A stretch of 64,000 bases of DNA from Trifolium pratense (taxonomy: Eukaryota > Streptophyta > Magnoliopsida > Fabales > Fabaceae): assembly GCF_020283565.1 (NCBI RefSeq), contig NC_060062.1, forward strand, positions 53,776,439 through 53,840,438. The letters run 5' to 3'. Shown piece after piece: positions 46,273-57,171 of this stretch (positions are counted from its first letter, which is position 1; each line of letters starts with the position of its first letter). Below the pieces are notes generated by a model. It saw only the letters and a list, made by a program, of their open reading frames with translations. It did not search any database and was not told where the DNA came from. A program made the position numbers and the translations under genes.

Positions 46273-46858
46273 CAAACCCAAACTCAGTCAATTCGAACCA
46301 TTTCGGACTTTGTGCTATATAGGATCGAACAATGGTGACTATACACCAAGTGGTTATCTATTGTCATTGTTGTGTTTCAACGATGGATATTATTCTTTCT
46401 TGTTTGCATGTTCTGCTTTTTGGTCGGATTTATAAATTATAATGCTCATAAGTTTGCTTCCAATGAATAACACATTGAAATTGTTCCACGCACGATGTGT
46501 CAAAAAAAGTAATCTCTGCCTATTAGAAACCAAAACAAGGCGCATGCATAACCTTAATAATTTGCCACATCATTCCAATTCTAATCCATTATTTAATATC
46601 TATTATTCAATAAGGACGAGATTTTGTTCGTGGATACAAATAGATAAGACAAAAGTAATTGCTTTATTTTAATACAAGACAAATATAATTACAATATTGT
46701 TTTGTCAGACATGTGAAAATACCAAGAATGTTATTTGTAAAAATGTTGGGACCCAATTCAATGGTCTGCCCCAGATGAACATAGGCACGTGTTGCTGAAT
46801 CATAGACAAAGACAGCACAATTGTCCCTACCATTGTTTTGATTCTATTACTTTCATAA
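46273..46858. other. Intergenic DNA
   Basis: AT-rich; no gene recognised. Confidence 0.4.
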
Positions 46859-47010
46859 TGTTAAGAGTCTGGCAAAGTTGTAAGATAACATGAATTAACT
46901 TTTAATTTTAAGATGGAATCAGAATTTTTTCCACAATTTATTGGACCACTTGTTATCAGATTTTTGATTAGACAATTTACCATTTATATTCGCACATCAA
47001 ACCCCGTCGC
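46859..47010 (+). mobile_element. Degenerate TRIM copy 4
   Basis: TTAAGAGTCTGGCAAAG, then ATGGAATCAGAATTTTTTCC (mutated primer-binding site) and GTTATCAGATTTTTGATTAG align with the left LTR end and interior of the TRIM at 30236. The right LTR is not seen. Confidence 0.55.
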
Positions 47011-47376
47011 AATTGTTATGGTTACATCGCAATTTTGATATTGGAGACATTTAAGGTTAAATACAATTAATGAGGCTACAGTCATTTTAAAAGTCGCAGT
47101 CACAAATTTACAATTGCAGTTGCATATAGTCTTTTGAAGACCTTGTGACATTATCATGCTTTTCACATATGAGATTTATCAAGGAAGGAGATTTCCTCTA
47201 ATGTAAAGAAAATCTTATTTCTTATCGTTATACATTACATGAACACTGCACATTTGGATTCATTTATATACCCTTAAACTTACAAGGCTTTTTACAAATG
47301 AGGAAAATATGGTATAATATGCTACCCTCTAATTTTACCATTCCCAAACAGAAAAATTGAAAAAAATAAATTTCAC

Positions 47377-50300
47377 TTAATTCTTTTGAGTTGTGCTTTT
47401 ATTGGTAAACCACAACTTATTAAACATTCGTTTAGGCTTAGTAGGAAGAGCACAAAAACTTTTAAATCTAGAACTTTTTCCAATGCTATTGCTTGCCACA
47501 TCATTATTCTCATCTAAATCATCCTCGGCTAGTTTCATCCTAAGAGTTGATTTTGTTGGTGACTTGAATCCATTAACACTCCAATTATCATCAGTATGTA
47601 TACTTGTAGTTGTGCTTAATTGTGCTGCATGTTTTGATGGATCAATTCCATAAGAAGTGAGTAATGCTTTGATGTTGCTTGATATGCTGCTGACTTTGCC
47701 ACAAGTTTTTGCTGCTCTAGCTTGCTCAAAGAAGAGAACTTGGACAACAAGTCTTAGCGGTAGTAGCTCGTTCTGTGCAGCATGCATACATGATGACATA
47801 GATAGTTTTTTGCAGTCTAGAATTCTGCATAATCTTTTCCTTTCGCTCTTGTTGAGCTCTGGATGAACCTGGATTTTTCAAATAAGATAGTATCAGAGCT
47901 AATTCAAAGTCCGTTAGGCCACACGCAATCAGGTTGCTTGGGTCACACTCAACATAATAGTACTCTCTAGATGTTGTGTCCTTTGTGTGAGGGAAGTTTG
48001 TTAAGAGTCACACATCAGATGAGCTATCTACATTGTCCAAATTACGGATCTCGGTTATTAGATAATAATCAGATAACGCATTCCTGAATTGTATTGTAAA
48101 GATTTTTTGAGTTCAGAATACGAGTCATCCAATAAACGAGATTCCTCAATCGTGTGACTTCGTGTTTTCCCTGACAGTAGAAAATCTAACGTCCCATTAA
48201 AGTGTTCTAATTGGCATTTTAGTTTGATAGGGTATGAATGCATAAATGGTCAATCTAATAGGAAAATTTTGTTGGACGGGTAGGGAAGTAGTAAAAAAAA
48301 ATGAACGTTAATATTCCGTTTTTTTTTAATAAGCAATGTTAGTTGTTAGTATTACAATGTTATGTTAGTTTTTTTCTCCTTTGCCAAAACTTGAACCCTG
48401 GACCTCCTGCGCTGAGCTCCCCATCCCACCCCCATATTCCTTAGTAGTCACAAGAATTTTTATTTTCTCTGAATTATCAAATGCCTAAATAGAAGAAATT
48501 AAAAAACTGCAACTATATCTATCTATCAGAATATGGATACATTTCTAGTGGGTCAGCCTGCAATTAAACCGTGAAAATGATAATAAGGACAATATATTAA
48601 GGTGGAGATGTTTATCCACTAATTATGTCCCACAACTAAAACATTATGTGGCTACAGTTACTCTTTTTTCCTCCTCTTCTAGATTGAAGGTATGTTTGGT
48701 GTCTGACACATGTCTGTATCAGACCAACATAGCCCTGACACGCGTGGTTATATTTAATTATTTCATATTTTCAAATTACTACGGATGTCGAGTGTCGACG
48801 TATCAGGGTCGTGTTTGGTGTCCGTGCATGTGTTTCATAGGTCATTATTACCAATCTCTATCATTCAACAAAAATGCAGTAATCTTGATAACACAATAAG
48901 TTCTTCAAAATTTACCTTGAGATAAGTATCAATAGCATTGTAAAGATCATCATGATCACATCTTGCAAATTCAGGTACACTTTCAGCAAGAGCAACAAAT
49001 TTATCCAGAGACAAATTCACATCCTTAGCAACCTCTATCAGATACCTATCAACAAGCTTAGCAACCTTCAATTTTGAACTATGTGAAGCTGATGAAGATC
49101 TTCTACCCTCTTGCAATTCAAAATCAACATTCTCAGCTGAACGCGACCGCCTTCTTTCGAAAACTAACTTAGATCTTACAGGACTAGTTGGTGGACTTTG
49201 AACCAATTGCAACATAAACTGTTCTGAAATTTTAATCACGAAATCCACATCACAAACCATTATAAGATCATTCACTGTTGCTTCCTCTAATTGAAGTCCT
49301 ACCCTTTTAACCAATTCCATCTTTGAAGATGAAGAAGCATTCAAAACATTGGCGACTTTCAAAAGCTTAAGAAGAAAGCTACAAGAAACAGCGCCTTTTT
49401 CAGCCGGAAGCAAATTTACTATTGATTCCAAAAGTAAAACATGCTTTGAAGCTATTTCACTTCCTGATTCAGAATCAGAATCGATTTTTGGTAACCATCT
49501 AAAAGCATAAATTTTCAAAGCATCACCAATAAGATTTGAAGGTATCTTTCCATCAGATTTTACACCAATCATGATTCTCCAATAAAGATCAATTTTCAAT
49601 TCTGCTAAATCTTCACCCCACCATCTTTTTCTTATTGATTTATCTCTCAAACTTTCTGTTCCACTACAAGATATATCATCATCATTTCTAACCCTTTTTG
49701 AGACCTTTGAACAAACAGCTTCAATGCATCTATTTGTAATTGACAAATCCTCTGACCATAAAGACAACACTTTTGTTGTTTGCAATGTCACAATTGAATC
49801 TTTCCAACCGCGAAGGATGCATGAATTGAAGAAAACTTCTAGCTTATAAATCAAGTTACCCTTTTCTGCATCTTCAGTCATTTGTAAATATTCCGCGGCG
49901 CATCTTGCCGATACAATGTTGTAAGGACTTATAGTGATTGTGATTCCATAGCAGAATTTTGCACAAAGTTCAAATGCTTCTACTCCGCCCGGAAAATCTG
50001 GTAATTGTACTATTTGATGATGATTTGGTGAATCAAGTGACTCTGAACATAATCTTTGTAGATGCAAACATTTTGATAGAAGTGGAAACTGAAAAAATAA
50101 AAAAATGAAAATCAACATGAAGTTTAAAATATTAATTATCTAAACGTGTGTTTGGTTCTGCGGTGACAAAAATTAATTTTGACTGAATTAATTTCGACGA
50201 GTTTCATAATGATTTGGTAAACTTTGAAAATTTCAAGAAGCATACCTTATGAAGAAGATATCTAGTTCCTTTTACTTGAATTATGAGATCACTTGAAATT

Positions 50301-50486
50301 TCAGAAGAAATTGACCTGAATATACAAAGAAAATAAAATAAAAATTCATGGTATTACTTATACTATAAGCTATTATATCATAATGAAGAGAAAAATAATA
50401 AATTAAATTAATCAGTTTGTGACATACCTTACTGACTCTGTAGTGTAGAAAGTATCTGGACGGGATCCTAGTTTCATAAATTTCAT
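47377..50486 (-). CDS. BTB/POZ domain NPH3-family protein
   Basis: Four minus-strand exons join in phase: 50486-50428, 50315-50246, 50088-48916 and 47868-47377, giving 597 residues. The start MKFMKLGSRPDTFYT is typical of the family. Residues about 27-100 form the BTB domain (SSDLIIQVKGTRYLLHK, FPLLSKCLHLQRLC, DFPGGVEAFELCAKFCYG). The NPH3 domain begins at about residue 199 (WWGEDLAELKIDLYWRIM) and runs past VARKLVDRY-like KVAKLVDRYLIEVAKD to the segment HPELNKSERKRLCRILDCKK and LPLRLVVQVLFFEQARA. NPH3 proteins are substrate adaptors of CUL3 ubiquitin ligases at the plasma membrane, in phototropin or auxin-transport signalling. Intron 3 (1047 bp) contains a TRIM fragment. No break is seen; the exact subclade is not assigned. 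Confidence 0.95.
47886..48040 (+). mobile_element. TRIM fragment (copy 5) in NPH3 intron 3
   Basis: GATAGTATCAGAGC (primer-binding site), GGCCACACGCAATCAGG in the interior and a right LTR start TGTTAAGAGTCACACATC at 47999 match the TRIM family. The left LTR is missing. Confidence 0.6.
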
Positions 50487-52130
50487 TATAGTGTTAAATG
50501 TTAATGTTATGTTAAATAATGTTCAACACTTTGCACAAAGTGTTAGGAAAATTAGTAGAAAGTTGAACTCTCAAAGGAGCACAAACAAGAGGAAAGAAAA
50601 ACAAGATTGTTTGTGGGAACAAATAATATAAAGTACTCCGTAGTTTAACTTAAATAGGAGCTGAAGAAAGAAAGGGTTAATTAATAGAAATATGAATTTA
50701 AAGTATATAAGATATTTAATTTATTTATGAAAATAAAAAAGTAATCAGCTATAATTGGATATTTCCAAAATAAAGGACTAAAGTGAAATGCCAATTGTAC
50801 AAGATTCAGATTTTGATATTTAGAGGGAAGAGGATTCTCTAAATTTGGACTCGCTATTTTGGTATGACTTTAGGTAAAATAAAAAAATAAAAAAAAATAA
50901 AAAAGAGAATGTGCAAAAATGTGAATAAAATTATAGAGGAAAGAGATGAAAGAAAAAAAAATAAAAGATAAGAGAGACAGAAAGAGATTTAGGCATAGGT
51001 CTAAACATTAGTCGCGCGGGTTTGGGCTGAAAATTACCGAATCGATAAAAATTGCAATCATTTTATTTGGACCCAATTCCAACCGTTTACATATTCGGTT
51101 TGTTTCGGGTGTCGGGTCGCTTGGGTTGGTTATTATGGGTGGATTGAAACTTTATTTACATCTAAAACCATTATCCAAAAATTCCTAATTTTTAAATAGT
51201 TCAATACCTTATACAAAATGTAGCAATGACTAGAAGAACTAAATGAAAAAAGTCAAAAAACAGAAAAGGTGGGATGCATTTACTTTGTTTCAAATCTGTA
51301 GATCTAAAGACAATAACATATCAAATAGAAGAGAAGTATAAATTAAAATAGATCTAGAATATATTTCGTTCATCAACATATTATAAACTTGTAAAATATA
51401 ACATTTCTCTCCTATATCAAAGATTGATAAAAACAACAAATCGAAAAGTATATGAGAATGAGATGGAAAAAAATTAATTTGCATCTGTTTACACTGATTT
51501 TTGGTAAACAAGCGCTAGTTTAAATTAATTACTTGAGAGATCAACTAGTAAATCTCGGAACATATTTGTGTGTTATTTTCTAGAAAAATATGAATGTTCA
51601 TCATCTTTTACTTGAACATTTATTGTCTGATTTGCATTAAATGCATTAAAAACAGACTGATTCGACGAAGTCGAATGATCAAATTAAATTACAAAAAGGA
51701 TTAAAAGTAAATTTGCATAAACTTGTTAAATGATTTGCAAATAAAATTTAAAGAACCTGAAGATAAATTGCAATGGAAGGATAAAGTGCAGAAACTTTAA
51801 AGGACTTGAAAGATTAAATGACATTCGAATGTAAATGGTGGTTGGAATCCATTTATGTCCGCCCTTGAACCCGTTTGCCACCGCGGCGTGGGTGTTGCAA
51901 GACTTTCATAAAATAGGATTCAACAACCTTGTTCTTATTACAAACAGATATATATAGACCTTCAGGAAAAACTATACCACTAGATCCTACGGTCTAAATT
52001 AAAACAAGAAATAACTTCTAATTAATAGTAGCCTTACACTTGACATAATTACAAGACAAATAAAGATAACTCCCACTTGCATGCTTCTGCCTTGCTTCAC
52101 GTTGATAACTTCTATATTTTTCAACTTAAA

Positions 52131-52182
<52 letters not shown>

Positions 52183-52528
52183 TCTGTATTAAATTGAGAA
52201 AGAGCAAGATAGCAATTCGACCTCATGGCATTAACATGCCACGTTCCTCCCAACTTAATAACTTCTATTATTTATATATATATTAACCTTTTTCGACCAA
52301 ATATATATATTTGTGGCATTAACAATGTATTAAAGTGAAACACAATATACCAATTCGACCACTTTTTTGAATAACATATATGTACTTGGATTAATACTTG
52401 ATAGCATGCATGTATCAATTAACATTTTGGCAATTGGAACCTCAAACCAATAATTCGATTACAAAGAGCATCTTTCTCAATACCAAGACTTTCTCAATAC
52501 CATAAATTTTATAATTTTGGTGTTAACA
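50487..52528. other. Upstream region of the NPH3 gene and intergenic DNA
   Basis: The first part is the promoter and leader of the NPH3 gene. A (TA)n run of about 24 units lies at 52134-52181. No other gene is seen. Nothing regulatory is assigned. Confidence 0.45.
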
Positions 52529-52698
52529 GCATCTTAATGGTTTTTCGATCAGTTTCGATTACAAAGAGATAGAATTTGTGACTCACACCCACCTGTATGC
52601 CCTGCGCAGCCTTCCCCCCGGCTTGTGCAGATGGGTGGGTGCGGGTCACAAATTTTATCTCTTTGTAATCGAAACCGATCGAATAACCATTAAGATGC
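52529..52698. mobile_element. Hairpin MITE, 170 bp
   Basis: GCATCTTAATGG at 52529 and its inverse CCATTAAGATGC ending 52698 begin arms of about 66 bp that pair almost completely (for example TTTCGATTACAAAGAGATA against TATCTCTTTGTAATCGAAA). The roughly 40-base loop is C/G-rich (CCTTCCCCCCGGC). No coding capacity. Confidence 0.85.
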
Positions 52699-54407
52699 AA
52701 ATTAATTTTTACTTTTATCCCTCTCATTATCATATAATTTCCTATTTGTTGTTAGAAAATTTGTGAGTGTGTTCAAGCCTGCTTCTGTTTTCACATGTTC
52801 CGTTTTTGTCACATGCGTGAGGCGTAGGTTCGTTTCGTTTTCTCCAGATTTCACGTCTTTCTCCTAGGTGAGAATCTTGTGTAAAATTACTCTTTTAATT
52901 AATGGAACCGAGTGCTACATAGAATTTAGTGCAGTTTGAATCCACGTTCTAACTTAAAACATATTAAATGTTTCGGTAATCAATCCTTTATCATGTGAAT
53001 TGCATATATAAGATTTCCATTTCCATATAATGAAGTTAATTAAAATTTATAATGCAGCTTAATTATTTCTTCTTTTTTTTTTTTTTGACTTAAGCTTAAT
53101 TATTTCTTGTTTAGTGAGAATAATTTTTATAAAAGAAAGTGAGAAACACAAATCTTTTCTTCTATTCTCAAGATGAATACGATGTTTGTAGGTTTGTTTC
53201 TTGTCAATACTGCGACATGTCATTGCCTTGCCAGCGTGCAACTCAAAAGACAACTCCCACGTGTTTATCCTGCGCCCACCATTGCCTTTCCTTTTTCTAT
53301 CATTGTCATTTGTCGCTGCAAATTTACTCTCTTAAGCTTTTTCAAAAGCCTCTTGGATTTTTTTTCCTTTTTCTAAATTGTATTTTTGTCTTTTAAATTA
53401 ATTTTAAGGTTTACGTTAACTCCTTAGTTTCTTTTTATTTTATATTATTTTATTTTAGTCCCATAAAATAACAAATATTATTATACAATTTGATTATTTA
53501 CCTTTTTTTGGTTTTATTCTGATGCCGAAGATTAAAGATGAGAATCTGAAGTAGTGATAAAACACAAAAAGAAAAAAAAAGTTTTAAATTGTGTTTCTCA
53601 ATTTTAAAAAATTATTTATTTTCTTTAACAGCACAATAATAAAAATGCTCTTTACTAAAATATTTAACTTCTCTAATGCAACATAGGAGAAGAGAGAAGT
53701 AGATAAGACACTATAATATTTATATTGGTTCACCGTCAACTTGATAAGATAATTCAATCCACACTTCCAAATGTGATTTTGCCCTCTATCCATAGCGGAG
53801 ACGGATCCAAAAATCAATCACGTGGGGATTGAATTTATAATAAATAGTAGGGTTATATATATATTTTGTTCGTACAAACTAACGAGTTTTTATGTATTTT
53901 GTGGTAAATCAGATGTATCATCCGCGTCCAATTGCGTAAACTAATTCCTTCGAGGTAATAAGATTCATTTAAGAGATTGACCGCTCCTAATAAATGTTTT
54001 GCCATACACACTAACCGAGGAGTTTTTATGTTTAACCCTATTAAATTTTAAGTGTAAATTTATTCCTATAACACATTGCAGCTTGTAATAATAGTCCTTA
54101 TTTTGATTTTTCTTTTTTAACTAGAGGAGTAGCAGAGAGCTACAAGCCCCAAAAAATATATATATAATAAAAAGAAAGTCCCTATTTTGAAATTGTTTTA
54201 TAAAAAATTGATGCTTTTACTCCTCAAATTATAGTCCTTATAAAATGCAAATATGGACTAAAAGTAAATTTTTTGAGGGAAAAAACTTAAAAACTCATAA
54301 TTTTATAGAGACTAAAAATATATTTAATCCAAAATTATTAAATAAAATCACATTAATTTATTTACAAGCACCTAAAATTAGAGTGAGTAAATTAGGAGAT
54401 GTTATTA

Positions 54408-54473
<66 letters not shown>

Positions 54474-55274
54474 AGTTGTTACCACTATGAAGATGAAGAT
54501 ATTTCTCAATAAGGTTATTGACCAAATCGTAGATACCGTAGGGTTCAATGTGGAAGAACCCTTCTTATTTTATATATAAGGATGAAGAGATAAAGATAGA
54601 GATTAAAAAAAAGATTTACCTTTATATTAAAGTAGCAAATAAAGAGATAAGAGGGGATGTGGACGGATGAGGGCAAACGGAGTCGGCGGCGCCGGTGGGG
54701 GAGTGGTGGAGGGAGATGGTGGTGGAAGAGAGGGTTTTGAGTGATATAGAAGGGGTTGATACAGAGAGATAACATTTGTTTCTTTTCTTTCTTTCAAATA
54801 AAGATAAGAAGTTTGTTTGATATAGTCAAAATATAAAAAAAGTTTGTTTCTATTTTTAAGGAATGATGCGTAAGTTAATATTAACTTTCTTTTGAAGTAA
54901 GTCTAATTTATCTCACCATTTTATATAATAAGTGTATTATAAATTTTAGGTGAATATTCTTTCACTATTGAATTTTTTTTGTCAAGTAGCGTAGTGGCTA
55001 GAAAATTCACCTTAAAGATGAAAAAGTGGAGTGTCTCGGGTTGAACCTGGACTCCTGCACATATAGTGCGATGTCTCTATCAACTGAGCTAAACTCACGT
55101 GTACATTGCACCCGATTCTTTAAACATGGTGTATAATATTATAGCATAACTCTTTTACATCTATTTTTCTCACCCTTTTTTATATAACAAGTGTATTATA
55201 AATTTTAAATGACTAATCTTTTACTATTACACTTGTTTTCTTTATATTCTTATTTTTGCACTAGTGTATGTTAA
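52699..55274. other. Intergenic region before the Helitron
   Basis: No gene is supported. There is a (TA)n microsatellite at 54411-54471 (about 30 units) and a lone GGAGACGGATCCAAAAATC at 53797, similar to hAT ends elsewhere in the window. Positions 54970-55090 carry a phrase of the 'GTAGCGTAGTGGCTAG ... GAACCTGGACTCCTGCACAT' type also met near 36770-36850, so a dispersed repeat. Confidence 0.45.
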
Positions 55275-55284
55275 CTAGGCTTTT

Positions 55285-55303
55285 ACCCGTGCTTCGCACG
55301 GGT
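55285..55303 (-). terminator. Helitron 3' hairpin
   Basis: ACCCGTGC ttc GCACGGGT: a perfect 8-bp stem with a 3-base loop. In Helitrons this structure signals the end of rolling-circle replication; it is not a transcription terminator. Confidence 0.88.
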
Positions 55304-55504
55304 GGATTAAACACGAAACCAATTTTTAATGATATAACCAAAATGAGACCATTAAGAACCATCCACAAAACAACAACGTCTTGAAATTACACAAAGATCA
55401 TAGTCCAATAACAGCAAATACAAAACATATTACAAACACAAATGACAAAATACTAAACAAACGTTGACAAGATATTTGAAAGAAACAAGCAACAAACTTG
55501 TACG

Positions 55505-56347
55505 CTATTCATAAACTTTGTAAACATAGGTAAATCCAGAACCATCTAACAAATTAAACTTAAAACAAATAATATCCCCGTCAACAAACCCACGCTCTTC
55601 ACAAAAGTCACTCCAACCTTCTCCTATCGCCGTAATTTTGATAGGCTCATCAACAAGATCAACATAAAAAATCCTAACGCCACCATCATCTCACAACGCA
55701 GTGATAAACGGAGACTGCAGAGCACAAAGATAACTCTCAAACTGGCCGAAGACACTCTGGAAAAAAAATAGGAAAGAAACATCATAAGCACAACACCCAA
55801 AAAATGCCAAAAACAATCTTCAAGAAGACACTTACCAAATAAGGTTGGGCAACATTCGACCCAGTAAGACGAATACAGAAAAGAGCAGTATATGGAAGTT
55901 GCTGAGAGCGACTATGATAAAAGGGAATATCAGAAAAAGACAACAAAGGTTCTTGGTACGCAAAACCAAAGAGATCACCACCAAAATAAAAGAAGCTAAG
56001 AATGCTAGCACCACTAAAACCAAACACTGATGGCATCTGCGACCAACCATCAATCAGACGAGGAAGGAAGAGGCTTCCATTATAACCAAGATCAAGGTAC
56101 CGACCCTGCGAATCAAAAACCCTCCAAGAAGCACCCAAGTTAAACTCCCTAGAAAACGAAGGATCCACCTCACCAAAACCCTACAGAACAAATAAGAGGT
56201 TAAAAACGATAAAAACCTTGACCCTAAAGAACACGACCACCACAACACAGAACTTCAACACACCTATCCATCGAAATAGATCGTTGTCAAAACACCGTCA
56301 GGGATCGTGGAAAACAACCAACAGTACTTTTTCATGTACACCACCAT
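55505..56347 (-). pseudogene. B3-like double-domain gene carried in the Helitron
   Basis: On the minus strand an ATG at 56347 opens MVVYMKKYCWLFSTIPDGVL, ending in TAG just before GTGTG. The next part (56181-55835) follows an acceptor TGTAG and reads EFNLGASWRVFDSQGRYLDL, then SLFLPRLIDGWSQMPSVFGF and YFGGDLFGFAYQEP, ending at donor GTAAGT. A third part follows acceptor TTCCAG (55756), has one in-frame TGA after SPFITAL, and goes on GWSDFCEERGFVDGDIICFK to a stop at 55505. The patterns (W..F....GF..GD...F; LPR.I.GW) resemble plant B3 DNA-binding domains, twice. The two stops mark decay. The B3 assignment is by eye and needs a profile search. It ends 230 bp before the Helitron terminus. Confidence 0.6.
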
Positions 56348-57171
56348 CAGAGGAAACAAATCCAGCAAAATAGGGTAAATTAATTTTGTTTTTTGGAAAC
56401 AATAAATGAACTTAAAAAAGAGCCAAAGACTAATAACAGAAGAGCTAAAAGCTTTAGTTTGTTTTATGATTTGCGAAAAATGGAAAGAAGTTGATCACTC
56501 GAAAAATCCTGAAGAGACAACAACTAACGAAGATCAAAGTAATAACCAAAGAGAAAACAGGAGTAGTAACAATAGATCTGAACAATACAACAAGGCTATG
56601 CACCCCAATGTAGAATAAAGCAATAAATAGGACAAGGCCAAAATAAAAGTGGAAGACGCGCAAGGAATAACCTAGACCTGACACAAGCAAAGGCCAAAGC
56701 AAACAAAGTCAAGTCATTTCTAAACAGAACAGTGATTGTGCTACTATCGAGCAATTAAACACAGCTGTTGCAAAGAACTCTCGAATGCCATACGTGGCAA
56801 AACACCCAGATAAAATTCATCCAACCGTCGAAGAGCATACAAACAATAGCAACTCTCACAACAGTGAAAAGTAATTTGCACAACAGACAAAAGTAATAAA
56901 TTAACCACAGCTTTAAAAACAGAAAAGCTTTGTCTTGACAAGAAACAAGAAAGCTTGTATCTTTCATCGGGACCACTCCAAAGAAACAGTACTAAAAAAC
57001 AAACCCTAACCACGACATCGTGAATTAAATAAAGGAAAAGTAAGAGCTCATCTATAATGTATATACTAAAATTAAAGAAATCAAAGGGTTATAATTGTAT
57101 TAAAACGTGAATAAATCCAAAACAACAACACACAAACATAAGAAAAAAATATACAAACCTTAAGTGCAAGT
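56348..57171 (-). other. Region between Rep-helicase and B3-like gene
   Basis: Inside the Helitron. Open frames here (for example 56744-57013 minus) show no domain. It may be the downstream UTR of the helicase and the promoter of the B3-like gene. Confidence 0.4.

Noticed and set aside
48648..48899. 83-codon plus-strand frame in NPH3 intron 3
   Set aside because: No domain, antisense within an intron, and it overlaps a GTGTC-type dispersed repeat.
55845..56030. Plus-strand Lys/Thr-rich frame
   Set aside because: It is antisense to the B3-like exon and has no motif.
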